Assembly: GCA_017306155.1 (NCBI GenBank)
Contig: JAFKJB010000017.1
Coordinates: 1-64,000 of the forward strand
DNA length: 64,000 nucleotides
Reading direction: 5' to 3'
Origin: Nitrosospira multiformis
GTDB taxonomy: Bacteria; Pseudomonadota; Gammaproteobacteria; Burkholderiales; Nitrosomonadaceae
Shown here: positions 1 to 8,485 of the stretch, piece by piece
Position numbering within the stretch: the first letter of the stretch is position 1
Layout of the letters: each line of letters opens with the position of its first letter
Made by a program: the position numbers and the translations under genes
Notes under the pieces: generated by a model
Database searches by the model: none
Seen by the model: only the letters and a program-made list of their open reading frames with translations
Told to the model about the DNA's origin: nothing

Positions 1-1
1 G

Positions 2-136
2 AGCGGCACGGCAATGGCGCCATTCAAGCATCTGTCGGACGTGGATATTGCCTCGGTCATCACCTACCAGCGCAATTCCTTCGGCAACTCGACAGGCGAT
101 GCCGTCCAGCCATCCGAAATCAATCAACACAGATAA
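2..136 (+). CDS. coxB: Cytochrome c oxidase subunit II, C-terminal end (partial)
   Basis: The window opens inside this gene; only the last 44 codons are visible, ending in TAA. The fragment contains TAMAPF followed by a helix with LSDVDIASVITYQRN. This is the C-terminal end of the class I cytochrome c domain found fused to many bacterial subunit II proteins, where the Met of the AMAPF segment would be the axial haem ligand. The CxxCH haem site, the CuA site and the membrane helices lie upstream and cannot be checked. ctaD follows 172 bases downstream, so the order coxB-ctaD-orf-coxC fits an aa3-type oxidase operon. A solitary cytochrome c would end similarly, but the context favours subunit II. 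Confidence 0.8.
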   Translation, partial: SGTAMAPFKHLSDVDIASVITYQRNSFGNSTGDAVQPSEINQHR

Positions 137-308
137 TAGCCTCAAGGAGAAATCATGGCCCTGCGTATTCGATGTTGACCAACATGGCATTGCAATCAGG
201 ATGAAGCAGGATGACAGGGCGATCGCTATCCTCCTTTGATGAGCCGGGATAGCAGTCGGCAGAGATATATATCAAGAATATTCAAAAAACAGCACCCAGG
301 AGAAACTC

Positions 309-1901
309 ATGGCAGCAATACCTGATCACGATGTCGTGCATGGCGCCGATCACGCGCACGACCACCATCCCACCGGCCTGATGCGGTGGCTGACCACCAC
401 GAACCACAAGGATATCGGCACACTGTACCTCTGGTTCAGCTTCATCATGTTCCTGACAGGGGGCGTGATGGCGCTGACCATCCGGGCCGAACTTTTTCAG
501 CCGGGACTGCAGATCGTCAATCCCGAATTTTTCAACCAGCTCACCACCATGCACGGATTGGTGATGGTATTCGGCGCCATCATGCCGGCCTTCGTCGGTT
601 TTGCCAACTGGCAGATACCGATGATGATCGGCGCTCCCGACATGGCCTTCGCGCGAATGAATAACTGGAGCTTCTGGCTGCTTCCTCCCGCGGCATTGTT
701 GCTCATCACTTCTTTCTTCGCGCCCGGCGGCGCTGCCGCCGGGGGCTGGACTTTTTATCCTCCGCTGTCGGTGCAAATGGGCATCGGCATGGACATGATG
801 ATTTTCGCCATCCATATACTCGGCGCTTCCTCCATCATGGGCTCGATCAACATCATCACCACTATTCTCAACATGCGCGCGCCGGGCATGACCCTGATGA
901 AGATGCCCATGTTCGTGTGGACCTGGCTGATCACTGCGTATCTGCTGGTGCTGGTCATGCCGGTGCTGGCGGGCGTGGTGACCATGCTGCTGACCGACCG
1001 CAACTTCGGCACCAATTTCTTCAATGCGGCGGGCGGGGGTGATCCGGTGCTGTTCCAGCATGTTTTCTGGTTTTTCGGGCATCCGGAAGTCTACATCATG
1101 ATCCTGCCGTCATTCGGCATCATCTCCGAGGTGATTCCCGCTTTTTCCCGTAAACCGCTGTTCGGCTATTCCTCGATGGTGTATGCAACCGCTTCCATCG
1201 CCATTCTTTCCTGCATCGTCTGGGCGCATCATATGTTCACCGCGGGCATGCCGGTGGTAGGACAGCTGTTTTTCATGTATGGCACCATGCTGATCGCGGT
1301 GCCGACCGGTGTGAAGGTGTTCAACTGGACGGCTACGATGTGGCGCGGTTCCATGACTTTCGAGACGCCCATGCTGTTTTCCATCGGCTTCATCTTCCTG
1401 TTCGTCATCGGGGGTTTCAGCGGGGTGGTCTGCGCCATTGTCCCGATCGATGTCCAGGTGCAGGATACCTATTATGTGATTGCGCACTTCCACTACGTGC
1501 TGGTATCCGGCTCGCTCTTCGCCATCTTCGCCGGCGCCTACTATTGGCTGCCGAAGTGGACGGGTCACATGTATGACGAGACACTGGGCAAATGGCATTT
1601 CTGGCTGTCCATGTTCTTCTTCAACCTCACTTTCTTTGTCCAGCACTTCCTGGGGCTTGCCGGCATGCCCCGCCGTATTCCCGACTATGCACTGCAATTT
1701 GCGGACTTCAACATGATTTCCAGTATTGGCGCCTTTGGATTCGGTATGACCCAGTTGTTGTTCCTCTATGTGGTGCTGAAGTGCATTCGCGGGGGAGCAA
1801 AGGCGCCGCAAAAACCATGGGAAGGTGCAAAAACACTGGAATGGACCTTACCCTCACCGCCGCCCTATCACACCTTTGAAACGCCGCCAGTCGTGAAGTA
1901 A
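309..1901 (+). CDS. ctaD: Cytochrome c oxidase subunit I (aa3 type, A1 class)
   Basis: This is the catalytic subunit of the terminal oxidase. It reduces O2 to water at the haem a3-CuB site in the inner membrane and pumps protons. The 530 residues match the usual family length, with about 12 hydrophobic segments. Visible landmarks are TMHGLVMVFG (haem ligand region), GAPDMAFARMNN (entry Asp of the D channel), WFFGHPEVY (CuB His plus the Glu that defines the A1 class), WAHHMFTAG (CuB His pair), PTGVKVFNW (K-channel Lys) and AHFHYVL (haem a and a3 His). The N-terminus is His-rich (ADHAHDHHP). The ATG is preceded by AGGAGAAACTC, a good ribosome site. Subunits II and III flank it on the same strand. 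Confidence 0.97.
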   Translation: MAAIPDHDVVHGADHAHDHHPTGLMRWLTTTNHKDIGTLYLWFSFIMFLTGGVMALTIRAELFQPGLQIVNPEFFNQLTTMHGLVMVFGAIMPAFVGFANWQIPMMIGAPDMAFARMNNWSFWLLPPAALLLITSFFAPGGAAAGGWTFYPPLSVQMGIGMDMMIFAIHILGASSIMGSINIITTILNMRAPGMTLMKMPMFVWTWLITAYLLVLVMPVLAGVVTMLLTDRNFGTNFFNAAGGGDPVLFQHVFWFFGHPEVYIMILPSFGIISEVIPAFSRKPLFGYSSMVYATASIAILSCIVWAHHMFTAGMPVVGQLFFMYGTMLIAVPTGVKVFNWTATMWRGSMTFETPMLFSIGFIFLFVIGGFSGVVCAIVPIDVQVQDTYYVIAHFHYVLVSGSLFAIFAGAYYWLPKWTGHMYDETLGKWHFWLSMFFFNLTFFVQHFLGLAGMPRRIPDYALQFADFNMISSIGAFGFGMTQLLFLYVVLKCIRGGAKAPQKPWEGAKTLEWTLPSPPPYHTFETPPVVK

Positions 1902-1929
1902 TTCGCCAATCGATAAACAGGAGATCGTC

Positions 1930-2073
1930 ATGTTGAAAAATATGGATATGCCGCAACCCGTGAATCTGTCGGAAGACGAGGAGATCGAGAGGAAGCTTGC
2001 AGCAATCAGAACGGCTCTTTATGTGCTGGCTTTCTCTCTGGTGGTGCCTCTTATGCAATATTTTTGGCAATAG
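1930..2073 (+). CDS. Small single-span membrane protein in the oxidase operon
   Basis: A 47-codon ORF lies between ctaD and coxC on the same strand. It starts with ATG behind ACAGGAGATCGTC, a strong ribosome site, and ends TAG 65 bases before coxC. The first 28 residues are acidic and polar (LSEDEEIERK), followed by one hydrophobic helix from about residue 29 to 45 (ALYVLAFSLVVPLMQYF). A small hydrophobic ORF is common between ctaD and the assembly factor cox11 in Betaproteobacteria. Here the small ORF remains but no cox11 follows. A role as an accessory subunit or assembly helper is inference from position; no family was recognised. Confidence 0.7.
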   Translation: MLKNMDMPQPVNLSEDEEIERKLAAIRTALYVLAFSLVVPLMQYFWQ

Positions 2074-2138
2074 CCGCTGTCGTCGCTGCTGTCGAAACCA
2101 GCCGGCATCTTATCGATCAACCATAAAGAGAGAAAAAA

Positions 2139-3002
2139 GTGAGCCAAGAAGCGAATCAAGAAGCGAGTCATTACTACGTTCCAGCGCCGTCGCCCTGGCC
2201 CATTACGGGCTCACTGGCGCTGTTATTCATGGGATTCGGCGCGGCCTTGTCGGTCAACCGGATTCCCCTGGGCTACGGATTGCTTGCTACAGGTTTTGCC
2301 ATATTGATCTACATGCTTTTCGGTTGGTTCGGCACAGTGGCCCGCGAAAGCGAAAGCGGCAAATTCAACAAGAAAGTCGATAAATCCTTCCGCTGGGGAA
2401 TGAGCTGGTTCATCTTTACGGAAGTCATGTTTTTCGGGGCTTTTTTTGGTGCGCTGTACTACATGCGCATGCATTCGGTACCTGACCTTGCGGATGTGGA
2501 GCAGAAGGCACTGTGGCCGGATTTTACGGGCGAGTGGCCCACGGCCGGACCCGGTATCACTGAGAAATTCATGCCGATGGGGCCCTGGGGCCTCCCGGCG
2601 CTCAATACCCTGATCCTGCTGACCTCGGGCGTGACCGTCACCTGGGCGCACTGGGCATTGAAGCTGAACAAGCGCGGGCAGCTCAAACTGGGATTGTTCC
2701 TCACGTTCGCCCTGGGGTTCCTGTTCGTGGGCCTGCAGGCTTATGAATATGGCCATGCCTATTCGGAGATGAACCTCAAGCTCTCCACCGGAGCCTATGG
2801 CGCCTCGTTCTTCATGCTGACCGGCTTCCACGGTTTTCACGTGACGGTCGGTTCCATCATGCTGTTCGTCATCTGGTGCCGTGTGCTGAAGGGCCACTTT
2901 ACACCCGAGAATCACTTCGGCTTCGAAGGGGTCGCCTGGTACTGGCACTTCGTGGACGTGGTCTGGCTGGGATTGTTCATCTTTGTATACTGGCTGATAT
3001 AG
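2139..3002 (+). CDS. ctaE: Cytochrome c oxidase subunit III
   Basis: The structural subunit III of the aa3 oxidase, 287 residues with about seven membrane spans. Family signatures visible are FRWGMSWFIFTEVMFFGAFF near residues 89-108 (the conserved Glu in the membrane) and FHGFHVTVGS plus WYWHFVDVVWLGLF at the C-terminal end. The start is GTG behind an AAAGAGAGAAAAA purine run; no ATG is suitably placed. It is the last oxidase gene here; the next gene is a transcription regulator 55 bases on. The long insert between the third and fourth spans (residues about 108-155, PDLADVEQK to EKFMPMGPWG) is usual for proteobacterial homologues. Confidence 0.96.
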   Translation: MSQEANQEASHYYVPAPSPWPITGSLALLFMGFGAALSVNRIPLGYGLLATGFAILIYMLFGWFGTVARESESGKFNKKVDKSFRWGMSWFIFTEVMFFGAFFGALYYMRMHSVPDLADVEQKALWPDFTGEWPTAGPGITEKFMPMGPWGLPALNTLILLTSGVTVTWAHWALKLNKRGQLKLGLFLTFALGFLFVGLQAYEYGHAYSEMNLKLSTGAYGASFFMLTGFHGFHVTVGSIMLFVIWCRVLKGHFTPENHFGFEGVAWYWHFVDVVWLGLFIFVYWLI

Positions 3003-3057
3003 GAATCATCCTTAAAAAGAGAGTTCTAAATATTTACCGTATTTTCTCCGGTCCCCG

Positions 3058-3528
3058 ATGATCCTTTCGCGTACGACCCAATATGCCATTCAGGCGCTCA
3101 TCTACATGGCCACCCAGCCTCCCGGGGTGGCTGTGCTGAATCGTACGATAGCGGAATGCCTGAGATCGTCGCCTACTTATCTCGCAAAGATTCTGCAGGA
3201 GTTATGCAAGGGTAACCTTCTGTATTCTTTTCGCGGAAAGCAGGGAGGGTTCTGCTTGCGGGAAAGCAGCGACAAGATTAACCTGATGCAGATCGTCAGG
3301 ATCACCGAGGGTCCCGGATTTACCGACGATTGCGTTCTGGGGTTGAAAGTTTGCAGCGACACCACCGCTTGTCCCATGCATGCAAAATGGTGGCCGATCA
3401 AACAGGAAATCGTGAAACTTCTGCAAAGCCAGACTCTGGATATGCTGGCTGCGATGGTGGTAAGCGGCGAGTATCAGTTAACGGATTTTCCCGGAGCGGT
3501 TCTCGGTAACATCGAGTTGCCGGTATAG
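3058..3528 (+). CDS. Rrf2-family transcription regulator with likely Fe-S cysteines
   Basis: 156 residues with the Rrf2 winged helix at the N-terminus (SRTTQYAIQALIYMA, then SPTYLAKILQELCKGNLL and the wing RGKQGGFCL). Residues 92, 99 and 105 are cysteines in a C-x6-C-x5-C arrangement (DDCVLGLKVC, then TTACPMH). Rrf2 proteins of the IscR/NsrR/RsrR type hold an Fe-S cluster with three such cysteines, so sensing of NO, redox state or cluster status is a reasonable inference. Which of these it does cannot be decided from the sequence. It sits between the oxidase genes and an FNR-type regulator on the same strand, so it may control respiratory genes. The ATG at 3058 starts straight after the CCCCG of the spacer, with only weak ribosome-site character. 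Confidence 0.88.
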   Translation: MILSRTTQYAIQALIYMATQPPGVAVLNRTIAECLRSSPTYLAKILQELCKGNLLYSFRGKQGGFCLRESSDKINLMQIVRITEGPGFTDDCVLGLKVCSDTTACPMHAKWWPIKQEIVKLLQSQTLDMLAAMVVSGEYQLTDFPGAVLGNIELPV

Positions 3529-3558
3529 CCATCCAATTTATTGCCTATAGGTGCTCAC

Positions 3559-4341
3559 ATGTCAAAACACGCACTCAAGCTGATACCTTCCTCCGCGGAG
3601 CACGCCGATGTGCCCAATGATTGCAAGAATTGCGGGGCGTATCACCTTTGTATGTCCCTCTGGCTCAAAACCGGCGATTCATCCCTGCTCGAGCGCGTGG
3701 TAAAAAAGAAACAGGTGTTCAAGCGTGGAGAAGTGCTTTACCGCATGGGGCAACCGCTGGAATATATCTATGTCATCCGCGGCGGGTCGGTCAAAACCTG
3801 TATGAGCACCGAGGATGGACAGGTTCAGGTGATGGGTTTTCATGCAGCCGGAGAACTGCTGGGGCTGAATGCCATCAGTAATCGGGAGCATAAATGCGAA
3901 GCGAGGGCGATGGGGGTGACCTCCGTATGTGAAGTTTCTGTCGAGCGTTTCGAAGAACTGGCCAAGAAGGATCCGGCCATCCAGTATGAAATACTCAAAA
4001 TCATGAGTGCTGAAATCCATCACAGTCAGGAATTGCTGCTCCTGCTCGGTAAACACAATGCCGAGGAGCGGATTGCCATTTTCCTGCTCAACTTGTCCAG
4101 GCAATTTGAAAAGCGGCATTGTTCGGCCACTGAATTCACCTTGTGCATGTCCCGCAGCGATATCGGTAATTATCTCGGCATTGCGGAGGAGACGGTCTGC
4201 CGCATATTTGCCCGGTTTCAGGACGATGGCCTCATCAGCAGTGAATACCGTAACGTCAAGCTCAAAGATATCAAGCGGCTTGAGCAGATTGCCAACCAGA
4301 AATCCTTGAGACAAACCAACGTCGCTTCCCTTTACTCCTGA
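3559..4341 (+). CDS. Crp/Fnr-family regulator of the FNR type
   Basis: 260 residues from the ATG at 3559, which has AGGTG eight bases upstream; an in-frame TTG lies 18 bases earlier. The N-terminus carries C22-x2-C25-x5-C31 (DCKNCGAYHLC) and a fourth Cys at 124 (TSVCEV), the four positions that bind the [4Fe-4S] cluster in FNR, so O2 sensing is likely. A cyclic-nucleotide-binding fold spans about 45-160 and a winged helix 170-245. The recognition helix reads EETVCRIFARFQ: Glu211 and Arg215 match the FNR contacts, but the usual Ser between them is Cys214. It follows the Rrf2 gene by 30 bases, and the two may be co-transcribed. Confidence 0.9.
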   Translation: MSKHALKLIPSSAEHADVPNDCKNCGAYHLCMSLWLKTGDSSLLERVVKKKQVFKRGEVLYRMGQPLEYIYVIRGGSVKTCMSTEDGQVQVMGFHAAGELLGLNAISNREHKCEARAMGVTSVCEVSVERFEELAKKDPAIQYEILKIMSAEIHHSQELLLLLGKHNAEERIAIFLLNLSRQFEKRHCSATEFTLCMSRSDIGNYLGIAEETVCRIFARFQDDGLISSEYRNVKLKDIKRLEQIANQKSLRQTNVASLYS

Positions 4342-4907
4342 AGCGAAATCACCCCAGGCAGGGTCGTTGGGTTTCGCAGGACTAACCCTGCCAGCCTCCT
4401 TCTCGGTGGAGATCGTCTTCTTTCCGTTTTTTTCTGATTACCGGCAATACCGCCGGGCAATTCCACCGTCTGTTTAAGCTGATTCCGGGTTGATTGCCTG
4501 GATGAGGCATCTCCGAGTCATCCTGTCCCCGGCCCCAAAGCTCTTGTATTTCTCCTGCTCTTTTTTTGATTCCCGTTTTTGATTTCCATTATTGATTTTC
4601 ACCGGCGAGCCTCATTTTGAGGCGGAGCATTTTTCTGCCTGATTCAGTCCACTCCGGTCCCGGATATCTTTTTGTCATGATGGTGGCGGCATGATCGGGT
4701 TTTGCGGCGGCAGCGCTTCAAGAGTGCCTGATCCGGTCATCCAAAGGCGGCGGGAAAGAAAGCCAATGACAAAGAGATTTCGGAAAAACAACCAGAACAT
4801 GACATTTGTCAGATTTTTTTTGGAGGGCAGGACATATCATGCTTTCGCGATAGGGTTTCCGGCAAGCGGACCAGCAAAATTCAACAACAAACCATGGGGG
4901 ACATTAG
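4342..4907. other. Intergenic stretch with one inverted repeat
   Basis: About 566 bases without a convincing gene. An 8-bp inverted repeat (GGCAGGGT at 4357-4364, ACCCTGCC at 4385-4392, 20-base loop) stands 16 bases after the FNR-type gene and could end its transcript, though the following T-run is poor. The rest is T-rich on the plus strand around 4420-4680. A 128-codon open frame from 4691 overlaps the start of the next gene and shows no protein-like features, so I do not call it. The last part probably holds the promoter of the outer-membrane protein gene; I could not pick out clear -35 and -10 boxes. Confidence 0.4.
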
Positions 4908-5795
4908 ATGAAAAATTTTTCTGGCAAGAGGCGAATGGCTACCGCTGTTTCTGCGGCGTCGCTTGCTATTGTCATATCCGTGGCTGCGCCTCCGGTTTCT
5001 GCTCAGGATGCGAGAACACAGGCGTTGGAGCAGCAACTCAGGCAGCTGGAGACAAGCCTGCGAGCTGTCCGGAATGAGCTGGAGCAGGTGAAAGCGGAAT
5101 CCGCGCGGGACGCACAGAGGCTGATGCAGATCGAGCAGAAATCCACGTCGATTGAAAAACGCCAGGCAGTGGACGCGCAAAAGATGGCGAAAATCGAAGA
5201 GACTGCGGTATCGGCGAGAGAAATTCTTGACAGCAGTCCGCACATGCTGTTTTTCCGGGGAGGGTATGCGCGCAGCAATGATCTTCGGAACGGTGTATCC
5301 ATACAGAGCGGCGGGATTGGCGGCGCCGGAGGACAGGCGGACCATGATGCGTGGTATATCGGTGCCGGTTTTGATTTCAATCTGACAAATGACGTATGGG
5401 GCTTGATACCCAGAACGAGCTTAGTATCGGAACTGATGTTCGAATACAAGGAATTCGGCACCAAGGTAGCCGGCAATGCGCTTACTCCCCCTGGCTCCGG
5501 CGTGAATGTGAGTCAGTTTACCCTGACAGCGGCGCCCAAGATCAAGTTTTTCGAGGGTTCCCGCCTCAGGCCCTGGATCATTCCTGCGGGCCTCGGGATT
5601 CATGTCATCAGTCCTCCCTCCGAATCCATTACCGTATTGATCCCCGGCATCATGTTTGGAGTCGGCGCCGACTACCGTATCTGGAAAAACTTATTTGCCG
5701 GCGTCGATGCCCGCTATCACCTGACGAGTGGCAGAACCGACGGCATCAAGATCGATGGCATGACCGCAGGTGGCTACCTTGGAATCGGCTTCTAG
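4908..5795 (+). CDS. Outer-membrane beta-barrel protein with N-terminal coiled coil
   Basis: 295 residues. A signal peptide occupies about 1-32 (basic start, hydrophobic AVSAASLAIVISVAAP, cleavage after VSA). Residues 33-105 form a heptad-rich coiled coil (LEQQLRQLETSL, then ESARDAQRLMQIEQK) like the periplasmic stalks of some porins. From about 113 (HMLFFRGGYAR) to the end there are alternating-residue strands, with a terminal aromatic in GGYLGIGF, the usual beta-barrel end signal. So it is likely an OmpA-like or opacity-type eight-stranded barrel with a periplasmic or peptidoglycan-facing coiled coil. The start has GGGGGAC at a suitable distance. It appears monocistronic. No specific substrate can be named. 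Confidence 0.75.
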   Translation: MKNFSGKRRMATAVSAASLAIVISVAAPPVSAQDARTQALEQQLRQLETSLRAVRNELEQVKAESARDAQRLMQIEQKSTSIEKRQAVDAQKMAKIEETAVSAREILDSSPHMLFFRGGYARSNDLRNGVSIQSGGIGGAGGQADHDAWYIGAGFDFNLTNDVWGLIPRTSLVSELMFEYKEFGTKVAGNALTPPGSGVNVSQFTLTAAPKIKFFEGSRLRPWIIPAGLGIHVISPPSESITVLIPGIMFGVGADYRIWKNLFAGVDARYHLTSGRTDGIKIDGMTAGGYLGIGF

Positions 5796-5874
5796 GGGAG
5801 GTGGATTGCCAGGTACCCATATCAATAACGGTTTAAACCCGCCTCCCGCCGGACCGGGGGGTGTTGAAAAAATT

Positions 5875-5889
5875 CGGGTGATTCACCCG
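5875..5889. promoter_or_regulatory. 15-base palindrome upstream of the ComEA-like gene
   Basis: The sequence CGGGTGATTCACCCG is a perfect dyad around a single central T, 45 bases before the next start codon. It could be a protein-binding site or a small transcript hairpin; there is no T-run to make it a terminator. Confidence 0.3.
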
Positions 5890-5933
5890 GATGTCGTGAA
5901 ACCACAGTTCATTCATACCAGGAGGAGAAAACC

Positions 5934-6233
5934 ATGCGCAAACTGCTCATCATTATTTCAGCACCGTTGATCTTCGCAGGCGGTGCTCATGCTGCCGTCA
6001 ACATCAATACCGCCACCCAGCAAGAGCTTCAGACCTTGAGCGGCATTACTTCCGCCAAGGCCAAGGCAATCATCGAATACCGCTCGAAGGCGGGCAAATT
6101 CAGGACGGCGGAGGACCTGACAAAGGTAGACGGCCTCAATCCCCGTTATCTGGATATGAAACAGCTCTACAAGGATGTTTCAGTCTCCGGACCCACCGTT
6201 CTGAAAGTGGGGGCAAAGCCGGCGGGTAAGTAA
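5934..6233 (+). CDS. ComEA-like helix-hairpin-helix DNA-binding protein
   Basis: 99 residues: a signal peptide (MRKLLIIISAPLIFAGGAHA, cleaved near residue 20) followed by one (HhH)2 domain. The text NINTATQQELQTLSGITSAKA, then IIEYR and KVDGLNPRY, matches the double-stranded-DNA-binding domain of ComEA, which acts in the periplasm in natural transformation. Unlike full ComEA of Gram-positives it has no membrane stalk, as is typical for short proteobacterial homologues. The ATG follows CCAGGAGGAGAAAACC, a very strong ribosome site. No other competence genes adjoin, so the role in DNA uptake rests on the family only. A strong terminator follows at 6357. Confidence 0.88.
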   Translation: MRKLLIIISAPLIFAGGAHAAVNINTATQQELQTLSGITSAKAKAIIEYRSKAGKFRTAEDLTKVDGLNPRYLDMKQLYKDVSVSGPTVLKVGAKPAGK

Positions 6234-6356
6234 TGTTGCCGCAATAATAGATTGCGATAATATGATAGATAACAGAGGTGACTGGTAACGGGGACAGGCA
6301 GTAGAGAGCGTGGTCGTACCGGAGAGGCATAAACCTGCCGGCACAATGGTTGCTTG

Positions 6357-6384
6357 ACAAAGACCCGCGCGAGCGGGTCTTTGT
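6357..6384 (+). terminator. Intrinsic terminator
   Basis: A 12-bp perfect stem (ACAAAGACCCGC / GCGGGTCTTTGT) with a GCGA tetraloop, followed by TTATCTT. It ends the ComEA-like transcript; its symmetry would also allow some termination from the other strand. Confidence 0.88.
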
Positions 6385-6499
6385 TTATCTTCTGCCTGCT
6401 TTTCATGCCTGGATGCAAGGCATGAAAATTTTCCAGGAATAGCGATGTCCTGGAACTTCAGGTACCTTCCAGTGTCAGCATGCATGTCACTCATCGACC

Positions 6500-6508
6500 T
6501 GTTATAAT
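6500..6508 (+). promoter_or_regulatory. Extended -10 promoter element for typA
   Basis: TGTTATAAT matches the extended -10 consensus TGnTATAAT exactly, 36 bases before the typA start codon. No good -35 box is visible at 17 bases, which extended -10 promoters do not need. Confidence 0.6.
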
Positions 6509-6544
6509 TCCGCCCTTTTTGCCATTGTAAGCCTACGATCCCTT

Positions 6545-8356
6545 ATGTCTCGATCCCTGCGTAATATCGCCATAATTGCCCACGTCGATCATGGAAAGAC
6601 GACACTGGTGGATAAACTGCTGCATCAGGCCGGCTCCTTCGCCGCGCATCAGCACATCGCCGAACGCGTGATGGACTCCAATGATATCGAGCGCGAGCGC
6701 GGCATCACTATCCTTGCAAAGAACTGCGCAGCCGATTATGAAGGCGTACATATCAATATCGTGGATACACCGGGTCATGCCGATTTCGGAGGCGAGGTGG
6801 AGCGCGTTCTGTCCATGGTGGATGGAGTGCTGTTGCTGGTGGATGCGGTGGAAGGTCCGATGCCGCAGACGCGCTTTGTCACCAGAAAAGCGCTTTCGCT
6901 GGGATTGCGCCCGATCGTCGTCATCAACAAGGTGGACCGGCCCGGCGCACGTCCGGACTGGGTGGTAAACCAGACCTTCGATCTGTTCGACAAGCTGGGT
7001 GCAAATGAAGAGCAGCTTGATTTTCCGGTTGTGTATGCTTCGGCGCTCAACGGTTACGCCACGCTCGACCTGAAACAGCCAGGCATCGATATGCGCCCGC
7101 TTTTCGACGCGATCCTCAGTCATGTCAGGGCGCCGGTGGAGGATATCGATGGTGCCTTGCAATTACAGATCAGTGCACTGGATTATTCCAGTTTCGTGGG
7201 GCGCATCGGTATTGGGCGCATCACTCGTGGAAGACTTAAGCCGGGCCAGGATGTCATGGTACTGGCGGGAAGCAATCCGCCGAAGAAAGCCAGGGTCAAC
7301 CAGGTTCTGGGATTCCGGGGCATTGAACGGATCCAGCTTGCCGAGGCGCTGGCGGGTGACATCGTCCTTATCAACGGTGTCGAAGAGCTGAGTATCGGCG
7401 CGACGCTCGCCGATATCGACGAGCCTGAGGCGCTGCCCATGCCTGCCGTGGACGAGCCTACGCTCACAATGAATTTCCAGGTGAATACTTCACCTTTTGC
7501 CGGAAAGGAAGGGAAATTCGTCACCAGCCGGCAACTGCGCGAACGCCTGGAGAAGGAATTGCTGACCAACGTTGCCATGAGGTTGGAGGAAACCAGGGAT
7601 ACCGACTCTTTCCTGGTTTCGGGCCGGGGTGAGCTGCATCTCACCATTCTGCTGGAGAATATGCGGCGCGAAGGCTATGAACTGGCGGTGTCGCGGCCGC
7701 ATGTCGTGGTTCGTGAGATCGACGGCGTCAAATGCGAGCCTTTTGAGATGCTTACGGTGGATGTCGAGGAGGCGCATCAGGGTGCGGTGATGGAAGCGCT
7801 GGGTGCGCGGCGCGGCGATCTGCAGGATATGGTTTCGGATGAACGGGGGAGGGTGCGGCTCGACTATCGCATTCCCGCTCGTGGCCTGATCGGTTTTCAA
7901 TCCGAATTCATGACCATGACGCGCGGCACGGGCCTCATGAGTCATGTATTCGACGAATACGCACCCATGCGGCCCGAAATAAGCGCGCGCCGCAACGGCG
8001 TCCTGATATCCGCCGAGCAGGGTGAAGCGGTAGCGTATGCCTTATGGAAATTGCAGGAACGCGGGCGTATGTTCATCAACCCGGGCGAGCGCCTGTATGA
8101 AGGAATGGTGATCGGGATTCACAGCCGTGACAACGATCTGGTGGTCAACCCCATCAAGGGCAAGCAGCTCACGAATATACGGGCATCCGGAAGTGATGAA
8201 GCCGTCGTTCTGACGCCGCCCATCCAGCTTACCCTGGAATCGGCTATCGAATTCATCGCGGATGACGAACTCGTGGAGATTACGCCTAAAACCATTCGCA
8301 TCCGCAAGCGCCTGTTGCAGGAGCACGAGCGCAGGAAAGCGGCGCGCGCGGCGTAA
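6545..8356 (+). CDS. typA: Ribosome-associated GTPase TypA/BipA
   Basis: 603 residues, the normal length. A translation-factor-type GTPase that binds the 70S ribosome and assists 50S assembly and stress adaptation. The G-domain motifs are AHVDHGKTT near residue 12, ERERGITI (switch I), DTPGHADF and NKVD. Domain II, then an EF-G-like domain ([20 protein letters not shown]) and the BipA-specific C-terminal region ([25 protein letters not shown]) follow in order. It stands alone between a terminator and a 129-base spacer. An extended -10 promoter lies just upstream. Confidence 0.97.
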   Translation: MSRSLRNIAIIAHVDHGKTTLVDKLLHQAGSFAAHQHIAERVMDSNDIERERGITILAKNCAADYEGVHINIVDTPGHADFGGEVERVLSMVDGVLLLVDAVEGPMPQTRFVTRKALSLGLRPIVVINKVDRPGARPDWVVNQTFDLFDKLGANEEQLDFPVVYASALNGYATLDLKQPGIDMRPLFDAILSHVRAPVEDIDGALQLQISALDYSSFVGRIGIGRITRGRLKPGQDVMVLAGSNPPKKARVNQVLGFRGIERIQLAEALAGDIVLINGVEELSIGATLADIDEPEALPMPAVDEPTLTMNFQVNTSPFAGKEGKFVTSRQLRERLEKELLTNVAMRLEETRDTDSFLVSGRGELHLTILLENMRREGYELAVSRPHVVVREIDGVKCEPFEMLTVDVEEAHQGAVMEALGARRGDLQDMVSDERGRVRLDYRIPARGLIGFQSEFMTMTRGTGLMSHVFDEYAPMRPEISARRNGVLISAEQGEAVAYALWKLQERGRMFINPGERLYEGMVIGIHSRDNDLVVNPIKGKQLTNIRASGSDEAVVLTPPIQLTLESAIEFIADDELVEITPKTIRIRKRLLQEHERRKAARAA

Positions 8357-8485
8357 GCCGGTTACTTTCCCCGGTTCCTTCCGACGCTGGACGTTCAACC
8401 GGAAAAGTACGCGCGGCGGTCCAGAGCGCGATTAGACTATTGCTTCCCTGACTCCGATCAGCGAAGCGATCTCGCTGCTACCCTC

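Noticed and set aside
282-1082. Long open frame antisense to ctaD (266 codons), and a similar one at 1110-1811
   Set aside because: They are mirror frames of a confident gene, rich in His, Arg, Gln and Asp as expected from GC-skewed codon positions, with no ribosome site or domain.
4691-5077. 128-codon open frame before and into the outer-membrane protein gene
   Set aside because: It overlaps 170 bases of a better-supported gene, its composition is irregular and it has no ribosome site.
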